This document shows, piece by piece, positions 1-7,295 of a stretch of 11,217 nt of DNA. The notes below the pieces were generated by a model. That model was not told the DNA's origin and ran no database searches. It saw only the letters and a program-made list of their open reading frames with translations. Numbering within the stretch: position 1 is the stretch's first letter; each line of letters begins with the position of its first letter. A program made the position numbers and the translations under genes. Source of the stretch: Altererythrobacter sp. (GTDB lineage Bacteria > Pseudomonadota > Alphaproteobacteria > Sphingomonadales > Sphingomonadaceae); assembly GCA_011524425.1 (NCBI GenBank), contig WTKI01000424.1:1-11217 (forward strand), given 5' to 3'.

Positions 1-615
1 GTGGCTAGTCACCACTTCCTTACCAACCCGGTCGAGTGTCGATTCCAAGCCCAAGCCGGCTTCAACACAAACCAGCATCAAATCAAGCGAATCCGGGAAG
101 CCGTTTACGATTTCCGTCCGTCGCCGCTCCGCCTTGGCCCGAATGAACAGGTTCGGAATGTAAAGGCCCAGAACCATCAAGATGCCGCAAGTGAAATACA
201 TTCGGACCACTGTTGGCGGTTCAGCCGAGTTAAGCGATGCCAGAAGATACAGGCCTGGCAATACGAAGATCATCAGCAATCTGACGAGCGTGTAAACGCG
301 CGGCGCTGCTGGTGACATATAGCCAGCGGCGCGCAATTGCTTGGCGACTTCTGTTTCAGCTGTATCGCCAAGGTTCAAACCGGATTTTTCAATTTGTTTG
401 GCGAGCTTGGCCCATGCGCTCTCTGTGCGCTTGCGGGTCAGCGATTCCGATGTAGGCGATGTAGTATCTGCTGACATTGCCGACAGTTCACGGGAAACCT
501 GCATCCGCCGTGACGTCAGGTTGGAGACGACGAACACCACCAGCGCCACCAACCCAAAGATGATGACGAGAAAGAGAGCGCGAACGATCCAGTTTGAAGT
601 GGCTAGCTCAATCAT
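1..615 (-). CDS. tadC: TadC, inner-membrane platform protein of the Flp pilus (3' end missing)
   Basis: The minus-strand frame is open from an ATG at 615 to the window edge, giving 205 codons; family members are usually about 300-330 residues, so roughly a third is missing. A hydrophobic segment spans residues ~10-31 and others ~108-126 and ~138-152. The GspF/T2SSF domain then begins with the recognisable stretch FPDSLDLMLVCVEAGLGLES (about residues 171-190). Family knowledge: TadC pairs with TadB to form the inner-membrane platform on which the CpaF ATPase acts during pilin extraction. The ATG lies 1 nt after the tadB stop (TGA C ATG), and an AAGGTG Shine-Dalgarno sits inside the end of tadB, so translation is probably coupled. 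The order tadB-tadC supports TadC rather than a type II secretion GspF. No frame damage is seen in the visible part. Confidence 0.93.
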   Translation of the reverse strand, partial: MIELATSNWIVRALFLVIIFGLVALVVFVVSNLTSRRMQVSRELSAMSADTTSPTSESLTRKRTESAWAKLAKQIEKSGLNLGDTAETEVAKQLRAAGYMSPAAPRVYTLVRLLMIFVLPGLYLLASLNSAEPPTVVRMYFTCGILMVLGLYIPNLFIRAKAERRRTEIVNGFPDSLDLMLVCVEAGLGLESTLDRVGKEVVTSH

Positions 616-616
616 G

Positions 617-1618
617 TCACACCTTCAGATCGATTAGGCGGCGAATAACGTAAACGCCGATGCAATACATCACGACCAAGGTGATCGCGCTATAGATGAA
701 GATCGGGTCTTCTGACGGATCGAGATAATATTGCGGCGCCATGGAAAAGATCATCACAAACGTGACGATCGGCAAGCCGGTCAACATCCAGCCGGTCATA
801 CGTCCTTCAGAGCTCAGCGCACGAACCTTCATGAACATCTGATGCCGGTCGCGAATGACCTTCGCGATATTCTCGAGAATCTCAGCGAGGTTACCGCCGG
901 TCTGGCTCTGAACTGACAGAGACACCACGAACATCCGCATGTCTTCAAGGCCCCAGCGATCTGCCATCTGCTCCAGCGCACCAATCAGGTCTGCGCCATA
1001 GGCAACTTCGTCACTTATCAGCCCGAACTCGGACCCGATGGGATCTTCCATTTCCTTGGTCAGCAAGTCGATGGCTGACGAAATAGGGTGACCGGACCGC
1101 AAAGCACGTACGAAAATATCGAGCGCGACAGGAAATTGCTTTTCCATGCGGTTACGGCGCGATCGCGCAAGAGCGCTAATGATCAGGAGCGGGATGAAGA
1201 TCGCAACAGCCAGCGCGAAAATCAAAACCATAAAGATTGCGCCGATACCTACACCGGCTCCGCTGGCTGCGGAAAACAGAATGCCGACCAAAAAGACGAC
1301 AACAAATCCAAGCGCCATGAAAACCATGATCTGGCCAGCAGAAAAAGGAATTGCCGCTGCGAACACAGTCTTCTCAAACTGAGCGATACGAGCTTCAATA
1401 CCTTCAGGAAGCTCAGCCCTGTCGCGTGGACGGTTCTTGATCAGCTTTCCGACGACGACTTCACGGTTTTCGCCAGAGCTGATCATGCGCAAGCGCTTGT
1501 TCACAGCGCCGCGATAGCTGCGGGTCGCCGCATAATTTGTCGCGATAGTTTGTGCGATGAGGAACACCGCAGCGAACACTGCGAGCATGATCAGGATCCG
1601 GGTAATCTCTACCGTCAT
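617..1618 (-). CDS. tadB: TadB, inner-membrane platform protein of the Flp pilus
   Basis: This 333-residue GspF-family protein has the normal TadB length. Hydrophobic segments lie at about residues 8-26, 96-116, 122-149, 276-296 and 306-326. The T2SSF domain lies between the middle and last pairs and starts at FPVALDIFVRALRSGHPISS (162-181), followed by the QSQTGGNLAEIL stretch (237-248) that is typical of TadB. Role from the family: with TadC it forms the cytoplasmic-membrane platform that couples CpaF ATP hydrolysis to Flp pilin polymerisation. Its ATG is 5 nt downstream of the cpaF stop and its TGA is 1 nt before tadC. There is only a weak GGA-type ribosome site, so it probably depends on coupling to cpaF. 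The start at 1618 gives an immediate membrane anchor, as expected. Confidence 0.95.
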   Translation of the reverse strand: MTVEITRILIMLAVFAAVFLIAQTIATNYAATRSYRGAVNKRLRMISSGENREVVVGKLIKNRPRDRAELPEGIEARIAQFEKTVFAAAIPFSAGQIMVFMALGFVVVFLVGILFSAASGAGVGIGAIFMVLIFALAVAIFIPLLIISALARSRRNRMEKQFPVALDIFVRALRSGHPISSAIDLLTKEMEDPIGSEFGLISDEVAYGADLIGALEQMADRWGLEDMRMFVVSLSVQSQTGGNLAEILENIAKVIRDRHQMFMKVRALSSEGRMTGWMLTGLPIVTFVMIFSMAPQYYLDPSEDPIFIYSAITLVVMYCIGVYVIRRLIDLKV

Positions 1619-1623
1619 ATGTC

Positions 1624-3024
1624 TTAGTCCAAACGCATTTCAGGGCGGAACAGATCAGCGGGCAGCTTGATGCCATGCGCTTCTGCATCCAGCAGGAATT
1701 TCGGGCGGATCCCGGTTGCTTCGAAGTGACCGATAACCTGGCGGTTTTCATCGATGCCTTCCATCTTGAAGCGGAATATCTCCTGCATCGTAATGGTGTC
1801 ACCTTCCATGCCGGTCAGTTCAGACAGGCTTGTAACTTTACGGCGGCCATCGCTGAGACGGGAAACCTGAACCACAACGTGGATTGCCGAAGCAATCTGG
1901 TTACGCGCAGCTCTTACAGGCATGTCGATACCGCTCATGCCGATCATTTGTTCAACCCTGCTGAGGGAATCGCGTGAATTGTTCGCGTGAACCGTGGTCA
2001 TGGACCCATCGTGACCGGTATTCATAGCCTGGAGCATGTCAAACGCTTCGCCTGCGCGAACCTCGCCCACGATAATGCGATCAGGACGCATACGCAGAGC
2101 GTTCTTCACGAGATCGCGCTGGTTTACCTCGCCGCGCCCTTCAATGTTGGGCGGGCGGGTTTCCAACCGAGCGACGTGGCTCTGCTGCAATTGGAGTTCG
2201 GCCGAGTCTTCAATGGTGACGATGCGTTCGCGCTCGTCGATGAAGCTCGACAAGGCATTCAGCATCGTGGTTTTACCAGAGCCGGTTCCGCCAGAGATAA
2301 GCACATTGCGGCGCGAGCGAACGACGGCCCTCAGCACTTCCGCCATTGGTTCAGGCACAGAACCCAAATCAACCAGCTTTTGCATGCTGATCGGGACTTT
2401 GGCGAACTTACGAATAGAAAGCAGCGAGCCATCAAGCGCCAACGGAGCGATGATCGCATTTACGCGGCTGCCGTCGCTCAGACGGGCATCGACAAATGGC
2501 GAGCTTTCGTCGATCCGGCGGCCGACCGCGCTGACAATTTTCTGAATGATCCGCATCAAATGCTTCTCATCCTGGAAACGCACACCGCTGCGCTCCAACA
2601 CACCGCTACGCTCGATAAAGACGGTGTCTGCGCCGTTTACCAGGATATCAGTGATGCTTTCATCTTTAAGCAGCGGCTCTACCGGTCCAAGACCCAGCAG
2701 CTCGTCAAGCACTTCATCGACGAGGCTAGCCCGCTCTTCGCGATTGAGTGGCTGGTCGAAATTTGCCAGCAACTCAGGGATGATCGCGCTGATCTCTGCT
2801 TTGACCTGCTCTTCAGGCAGCTTGTCGAGCATGGAAAGGTTGATACGTTCAAGCAGAGCTTGGTGGATTGCCATGCGCAATTGTAGCCGATGCGCTTCAC
2901 GCTCAGATACTTGCGGGTGCAGCGCAACAACTTCCGCTTCGTAATCCGGCTGCGTATCCTCAGAAAAATCTTGAGTGGCAAAGTCTTCGCGCATTGCCGC
3001 GTCAGGACGTTTGATTTTCCACAT
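1624..3024 (-). CDS. cpaF: CpaF/TadA, secretion ATPase powering Flp pilus assembly
   Basis: This 466-residue type II/IV secretion ATPase has all the core motifs: Walker A GGTGSGKTT at 245-253, the Asp box IVTIEDSAEL at 268-277, a Walker B-like RPDRIIVGEVR at 313-323 and the His box TGHDGSMTTVHAN at 336-348. The N-terminal half (about 45-215) carries the CpaF-type N domain, including LGLGPVEPLL and ITDILVNG. Role from the family: a cytoplasmic hexamer that hydrolyses ATP to drive pilin assembly (and retraction in some species) through TadB/TadC. The ATG at 3024 follows the cpaE stop by 6 nt. A GAGGAA Shine-Dalgarno overlaps the last codons of cpaE, which supports this start over Met11. The Lys and Glu catalytic positions are intact. 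VirB11 is excluded by the gene neighbours and the CpaF-specific N domain. Confidence 0.97.
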   Translation of the reverse strand: MWKIKRPDAAMREDFATQDFSEDTQPDYEAEVVALHPQVSEREAHRLQLRMAIHQALLERINLSMLDKLPEEQVKAEISAIIPELLANFDQPLNREERASLVDEVLDELLGLGPVEPLLKDESITDILVNGADTVFIERSGVLERSGVRFQDEKHLMRIIQKIVSAVGRRIDESSPFVDARLSDGSRVNAIIAPLALDGSLLSIRKFAKVPISMQKLVDLGSVPEPMAEVLRAVVRSRRNVLISGGTGSGKTTMLNALSSFIDERERIVTIEDSAELQLQQSHVARLETRPPNIEGRGEVNQRDLVKNALRMRPDRIIVGEVRAGEAFDMLQAMNTGHDGSMTTVHANNSRDSLSRVEQMIGMSGIDMPVRAARNQIASAIHVVVQVSRLSDGRRKVTSLSELTGMEGDTITMQEIFRFKMEGIDENRQVIGHFEATGIRPKFLLDAEAHGIKLPADLFRPEMRLD

Positions 3025-3030
3025 GGCGGG

Positions 3031-4215
3031 TTATTCCTCTGCTAGCTTGTCCATCAACTGGTCAGCCAGCTCGTTGATGTCTTTCATGAATTTGCTGCGC
3101 TTTTGGATGCTGCTGATCAGCACACCTTGGTCCTGCGCGGTTCTCGGGAGGTTTCCTTCTTCTGCCACAGTGGCAAGAATGGGGTGTTTGAGCGCGTCTG
3201 CCGCATCGGATGCGCTGATGGTCTTAAACAGCTTTTTCTCGATACGGTTGAGCACCACTTGGATGGATTCGCGTGCCAGGCCCATGGAAACAAGGAAGTC
3301 CAGCTGTCGCTTGGCATGGCGCAAGCTCGGAATAGTGAGAGTTCCGACCAACAATGTCTGGTCTGCTGCAAAAACCGTTGAAAGCGACCAGTTGGTAAAG
3401 GAAGCAGGCAAATCGACGATCACCAGATCGTATTGTTTGCGTGCCAGCTTCACCACTTGCATCAAGGTGTCAAATTCGATCGCTTCGATCGGCATGATGT
3501 CATGCGGAGCGGCAATGATATCGACATTGTGGGCATCTGACGCGCTTGCGACAGAGCTGACCAATTCGTCATCCAGCCGTCCGTCTGAATCGAGCAGATC
3601 AGCCAGAGTCAGCCTTGGATTTGCTCCGATATAGGAAGATGCATCGCCTGACTGGAGGTCAAGATCGATAATGCAAGCGCGGCTTCCTTCGCCGTAGGCA
3701 TCCGCCATGTCAGCGGCGAGATGCGTTGCAATCGTAGTGGCACCAGATCCGCCAATGCTCTTCAGGACCGCTACAAAGGGTGCGAGCTGAACGTCTTCAA
3801 CCGGGGCTGCCTTGATCGTCTCAGATGCATCAACAATTGCAGTGACAAGCTCGTCAACAGAAAAGGGCAGGGCGACGATGTCCGTAACGCCGCGGCGCAA
3901 CAATTGCCGTGTTGTCGCAATGTCGACATCGGCCAGTCCGGCAATAACCGGCACATGCGGCCAATCATTGCGCAATTGATCAACCCGTTGCAGCGAGTTG
4001 TGCGATTTGGGATCGACTTCGATGACGACTATGCGCGCGCCGGCTAACTGTGTTGCGGGCAGGCTTTCATCAAGAGCACATTCGCAAGCGACAACATCGG
4101 CCTGAATTTGGTCGATATCTGCAAGATGCTGTGCATCAGCGACCACGAACACGCCTTTCGGCAATTCGCTTGCTCGCTTGATGCTGCCTTGCGTTATGTC
4201 TTCAAGTCGCCCCAT
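3031..4215 (-). CDS. cpaE: CpaE/TadZ, MinD-like pilus localisation ATPase with receiver-like N domain
   Basis: This 394-residue protein has two parts. Residues ~20-135 resemble a degenerate response-regulator receiver: a hydrophobic beta strand ends in RIVVIEVDP (61-69), and a late GVTDIVALPFSVDEL (109-123) has receiver alpha4-beta5 style. Residues ~145-390 form a MinD/ParA-type ATPase fold with P-loop IGGSGATT (154-161), IIDLDLQSGDASSYIG (182-197) and VIVDLPASFTNWS (265-277). Role from the family: TadZ/CpaE marks the pole or pilus site and recruits the other Tad proteins. The P-loop is unusual. The lysine before the glycines is Ile and the usual GK lysine is Ala; the nearest lysine is K152. 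Nucleotide binding may therefore be weak. A TGAGG ribosome site overlaps the stop of the preceding TadE-like gene, 8 nt before the ATG. Confidence 0.93.
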   Translation of the reverse strand: MGRLEDITQGSIKRASELPKGVFVVADAQHLADIDQIQADVVACECALDESLPATQLAGARIVVIEVDPKSHNSLQRVDQLRNDWPHVPVIAGLADVDIATTRQLLRRGVTDIVALPFSVDELVTAIVDASETIKAAPVEDVQLAPFVAVLKSIGGSGATTIATHLAADMADAYGEGSRACIIDLDLQSGDASSYIGANPRLTLADLLDSDGRLDDELVSSVASASDAHNVDIIAAPHDIMPIEAIEFDTLMQVVKLARKQYDLVIVDLPASFTNWSLSTVFAADQTLLVGTLTIPSLRHAKRQLDFLVSMGLARESIQVVLNRIEKKLFKTISASDAADALKHPILATVAEEGNLPRTAQDQGVLISSIQKRSKFMKDINELADQLMDKLAEE

Positions 4216-4223
4216 CTTTTGCC

Positions 4224-4838
4224 TCAGTTGGACACTGTACCCGCATTGTCTTCAGCGGTCAGTGAGTATGAAAAGTCAGGAAGGCCTACATTGCCACCAA
4301 AAGGTGTGAACGTAAGCGGTGTGTACTGCATGTTCAGAAGTCGGACAGTTATGACCGGAGATATGTCTGGTCCATTAGGGTTTCCTGCGAAGCCCAATCC
4401 GGAGCCTGAATAAGTCACTTCGATGTTTTCATCGGCTATGCGTGGCCAGACATTCTGCATGCGGTCGCGCAAATTGCCAAAAGCGGTCGCGTCAAAGGTC
4501 GTCCCCGGACAGGTGCCCGACGCACAAGTGCAACCGGTGCTTATGCACGTGAGTTCACCTAAGGCAGCAACCGGAATTCGGTCGCCCTGAGCGATGACAG
4601 TGCCGCCGACATTGGCATTCACATAGCTTGTCGTCGTCAGATCTGACGCGAGAGGATCAGTGACTGCTGCAAAACGTGCGCCAACCTGAGTGGCTTTTTC
4701 AGCCTGGTTCAGGTTCCATGCGTAATAGCCGACATCGATCGAACCGATGACAAAGATCAGCAGCAAAGGCAGCACCAGGGCAAACTCGGCTGCCATGGCC
4801 TGCTCGTCCTTGAGGAATGCTTTGAAGAGCCCGCTCAC
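4224..4838 (-). CDS. TadE-like pseudopilin with cysteine cluster
   Basis: The protein has 204 residues if it starts at GTG 4838. It has a short polar N-terminus, then MAAEFALVLP (15-24) with the conserved Glu18, and a single membrane helix to about residue 40. This is the TadE-like N-terminal signature. The remaining ~165 residues are exported and contain four cysteines within 13 residues (C98, C103, C105, C110), suggesting disulfides. Role from the family: a minor pseudopilin needed for Flp pilus assembly, processed by the same prepilin peptidase. A TTG at 4844 is also in frame and would overlap the upstream stop as TTGA. The GGGG at 4847-4850 is only 2 nt from that TTG but 8 nt from the GTG, so GTG is preferred. 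The C-terminus lacks a recognised domain. Confidence 0.82.
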   Translation of the reverse strand: MSGLFKAFLKDEQAMAAEFALVLPLLLIFVIGSIDVGYYAWNLNQAEKATQVGARFAAVTDPLASDLTTTSYVNANVGGTVIAQGDRIPVAALGELTCISTGCTCASGTCPGTTFDATAFGNLRDRMQNVWPRIADENIEVTYSGSGLGFAGNPNGPDISPVITVRLLNMQYTPLTFTPFGGNVGLPDFSYSLTAEDNAGTVSN

Positions 4839-4840
4839 GA

Positions 4841-5350
4841 TCAAATCCCCATCACTGTAGCTTGTTGAGCCGCGCGCAGGTTGGCCGTGTCGTTGATGAT
4901 CCCGACCCCGCCAAACAAAGACACATAGTCAACGTTAGCTGCGACATTGATCTGCGGAGCGCGATTAGTGCTGTCGTAAATGCCTGTCTGCGATGTCGCA
5001 TCGGTCGGGCAAGTTATCGTAACGGTTATGTCAGCGTCTTCCCAACCTAGCACGCGTGCTTCGCCGCCGGTCAGCTGCCCGGTTCGGGTCAGATTGCGAA
5101 TGCTGTCTCTAATCGCGACCGGCACCGCACTCGCAGTTCCGTTCTGGCAATTGATGTTTGCAAAATCCTGCCGAGCGCCCCAGCGCGCGCCGTCGCGGAC
5201 CCCCTTTACCACTTGGTGCTGCGTGTAAAAGTAGTGCGCGCCTTCAAGCGTTGTGAAAAGCAGCATGACAGCGAGCGGCAGGATCAGCGCCATTTCAGCT
5301 GCTGCGCCGCCTCTTTGGCAAAGGGTAAGGGAACGTAATTTCTTCATCAT
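4841..5350 (-). CDS. tadE: TadE-like pseudopilin
   Basis: This 169-residue protein begins with basic MMKKLRSLTLCQRGGAAAEM and has the TadE/pseudopilin core GGAAAEMALILPLAVMLLF (14-32). Glu19 lies five residues after Gly14, as in prepilin-type processing sites. A membrane helix follows to about residue 36, then VVKGVRDGARWGAR (47-60), which is common in TadE proteins, and a small exported domain to the end. Cysteines are C11, C68 and C114; the last two could pair outside the cytoplasm. Family role: a minor pilin-like subunit of the Tad machinery. The ATG overlaps the stop of the TadG-like gene as ATGA, and no clear Shine-Dalgarno is visible, so translation is probably coupled. A second Met codon directly follows the first, so the start could be 5347. 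It is about the standard size of TadE proteins. Confidence 0.87.
   Translation of the reverse strand: MMKKLRSLTLCQRGGAAAEMALILPLAVMLLFTTLEGAHYFYTQHQVVKGVRDGARWGARQDFANINCQNGTASAVPVAIRDSIRNLTRTGQLTGGEARVLGWEDADITVTITCPTDATSQTGIYDSTNRAPQINVAANVDYVSLFGGVGIINDTANLRAAQQATVMGI
4847..4850 (-). promoter_or_regulatory. Ribosome binding site deciding the start of the second TadE-like gene
   Basis: On the minus strand a GGGG run lies in the last codons of the preceding TadE gene. It is 8 nt from the GTG at 4838 but only 2 nt from the in-frame TTG at 4844. The normal spacing favours GTG. The core is short, so this is suggestive only. Confidence 0.45.
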
Positions 5351-6975
5351 CGCACCAGATAGGGTTGGTCTCTTCGCACAAGCGGCCCGCCGAGAGAGCC
5401 AGAGCCTGAAATCACTGTCTCACCGATAATTTCGACGTAAATGTCGTCCTTGCCAGTGAATTTCCCATCATTGGGTCGGTCGAGAGAAGGCTGGACCAGA
5501 AACACATCAATCCAGGTCAGCACTGGCAAATCCGGAGTGAAGCCCTGCACATTGTGCAAACGGCAATTGATAACGGCCACAGACATTACCCGGCGATCGC
5601 CTGTTGTGGTGGCTGGCGCACCGAGAGCTGGCCCGCATACTGCCTGATTGCGTGTGGTTGCAGGGGTGGGAGGTTGCATCCCGTTGCCCGGAATTCCGGT
5701 AGCTGTATCAACAAGAGCGGAACCGGCATTGTCGATCTCGTAGAGATAGGTTTCATACCGGGTCACATTCGGACCAAGTGCTCCGATCCCCTGCCAGTTA
5801 AACGCTGATCCGTAATGCGTGCGGAAATAAGCGGCACGGTCCCAAACGCCATTGCCGAAGAAGTCATCCTTGCAATTGCCGGGCTGGCCATCTTCCAATG
5901 CATGGCAGATATCGCGCGGATGCCCCATAGATCCAATCGGAGTTGTGCTGGGCAATGGGTTAAGGTCTGTGGGACGGTAGGGATTAATCGGCTCTTCCCA
6001 GTCGCTATTGATCGCGCAAGTCTTGTCATCCACCGGCGATGCAACGGGCCGCACGAGGTCCTTACGCACATTGAATGCCGGAGAACAGTTCGCATCGCCG
6101 TCAACGCAGCCATTGGAATTGTAGATGTCAAAGCGGGTGTTGATAGCAGCCGGGCCATTCGCGATGTTGCCGGTTTCCGTATCCACAGTGATCTGGTCGA
6201 CGCCATCTTGCGAAATGCAGTCACCGGGCGGGCCATTCCAACCCAGAGCACGGCGTACTTCATTCGCACCGGCACCGCCCACGCGCAAATAGCCATAGAC
6301 GCCCGGGCCCCAACCATTGGAACCACCGCCCGGCTTTGTCAGCAATCCATCACCGATGCGGCCTGTAATATCGATAGGCGTTTCTGTCGTGACAGTGCCG
6401 CTCTCAGGCTCATCCGGATTACACACCATCAGTGGCGGGATGCGGCAGACAGCAGAGCCAAGGCCTGCGACCGCCTGTGCATTAAGGCTTCCGCTTACTG
6501 CCCCTACAATTGGAGTGAGAGCATAATTTGCCGCGCGCGTATCAACCGTTACTTCGACGAAACGCGCATCGGCAAAAAGGCCGGTGTCCGTTGCAGCAAT
6601 AGGATTAGTACCAGCTTCAGCATCAGCTCTATTGCGATAAAACACGATCTGCGTCGCTTCACTGACATCCACTGTCTGGTCGGCAGAATCATTGGCAAAG
6701 AAGGTTGAGTTCTGGACTAGACCACCCTGAATTGCAGCGATTGCACGATCAATCGCGCCGGACTGGCGATCCAATTGCGTCGCGCCAGCCAATGCTGCCT
6801 GGTCGGCAGCGTTCTGCAGCTCTGTGTCCATGCCAGCGAGACGCGTATAATCAAACGCCAAGCCTGCAAGAGCAATAATGGGTATCAACGCAAGAGCGTA
6901 GGTCGCTGCGACCGCGCCGTCCTGGTTTCTCCAGAAACGTTTCGCCTTAAACGGCTTTTCCTTGGGTTGTTCCAT
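5347..6975 (-). CDS. tadG: TadG-like pilus-assembly protein, secreted and cysteine-rich
   Basis: This 542-residue protein starts with a basic cytoplasmic tail, then DGAVAATYALALIPIIALAG (19-38), which is the TadG/Tad N-terminal membrane segment, and FDYTRLAGMDTELQNAADQA (41-60), the typical following helix. The rest is predicted to be outside the cytoplasm, with ten cysteines (177, 185, 253, 290, 297, 320, 357, 368, 447, 471), enough for five disulfides. No von Willebrand factor A metal site (DxSxS) is visible, although many TadG proteins carry one, so the symbol rests on the N-terminus and the gene order. It lies 29 nt downstream of the lipoprotein gene, the largest gap between cpaB and tadC. 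An AAGG is only 2 nt from the ATG, which is too close for an ideal site, but no other in-frame start fits. It overlaps the next gene by 4 nt. Confidence 0.85.
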   Translation of the reverse strand: MEQPKEKPFKAKRFWRNQDGAVAATYALALIPIIALAGLAFDYTRLAGMDTELQNAADQAALAGATQLDRQSGAIDRAIAAIQGGLVQNSTFFANDSADQTVDVSEATQIVFYRNRADAEAGTNPIAATDTGLFADARFVEVTVDTRAANYALTPIVGAVSGSLNAQAVAGLGSAVCRIPPLMVCNPDEPESGTVTTETPIDITGRIGDGLLTKPGGGSNGWGPGVYGYLRVGGAGANEVRRALGWNGPPGDCISQDGVDQITVDTETGNIANGPAAINTRFDIYNSNGCVDGDANCSPAFNVRKDLVRPVASPVDDKTCAINSDWEEPINPYRPTDLNPLPSTTPIGSMGHPRDICHALEDGQPGNCKDDFFGNGVWDRAAYFRTHYGSAFNWQGIGALGPNVTRYETYLYEIDNAGSALVDTATGIPGNGMQPPTPATTRNQAVCGPALGAPATTTGDRRVMSVAVINCRLHNVQGFTPDLPVLTWIDVFLVQPSLDRPNDGKFTGKDDIYVEIIGETVISGSGSLGGPLVRRDQPYLVR

Positions 6976-7004
6976 TACCTTGTACCATTTTTGAAGGATC
7001 GGAT

Positions 7005-7295
7005 TTATCCGCCGCCGCCACTGCCGACATCGGTTGTCTCAATCCGCTCAGGCTGTTTGACCTGATCGGTGCGATAACGCTCAATCGCCTGCGCAGCATG
7101 TTCAGCACTGGTGGCGGGGATGGGCGTGTCGTATTGAGGGTCCGGATTGACGACCATTGCCGCGTAAGTAGCGCGGTTGGCTTCACCGAAACCTGGATCC
7201 TGATACCCGAGCAATTCCTTGTCTGCGACGGTCGAACAGCCTGCAAGGCTTGTTGCTGCGAGAAGTCCGGCAATCAGACGGCGATTAATAGTCAT
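7005..7295 (-). CDS. Small lipoprotein in the cpaD position
   Basis: This 96-residue protein has a short lipoprotein signal: MTINRR, a hydrophobic core, and the lipobox LAGC with Cys20 as the lipidated residue. The mature part (20-96) is polar and proline-containing, has no other cysteine, and ends in GSGGGG. The start at 7295 is favoured because GGGGAGG lies 6 nt upstream inside the end of cpaC. The longer in-frame upstream extension would bury the signal sequence. It overlaps cpaC by 11 nt. In Caulobacter-type loci this slot is held by CpaD, an outer-membrane lipoprotein of about 220 residues; this product is less than half that size. It may be a reduced CpaD analogue or an unrelated secretin-associated (pilotin-like) lipoprotein. 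The lipoprotein call is firm, the role is inferred from position. Confidence 0.82.
   Translation of the reverse strand: MTINRRLIAGLLAATSLAGCSTVADKELLGYQDPGFGEANRATYAAMVVNPDPQYDTPIPATSAEHAAQAIERYRTDQVKQPERIETTDVGSGGGG

Noticed and set aside
1987..2886. Long plus-strand open frame (299 codons) opposite cpaF
   Set aside because: It is antisense to a fully conserved ATPase gene and its product has no protein family character.
5815..6708. Long plus-strand open frame (297 codons) opposite the TadG-like gene
   Set aside because: It mirrors the codon structure of the minus-strand gene, which has the conserved membrane segment and operon position.
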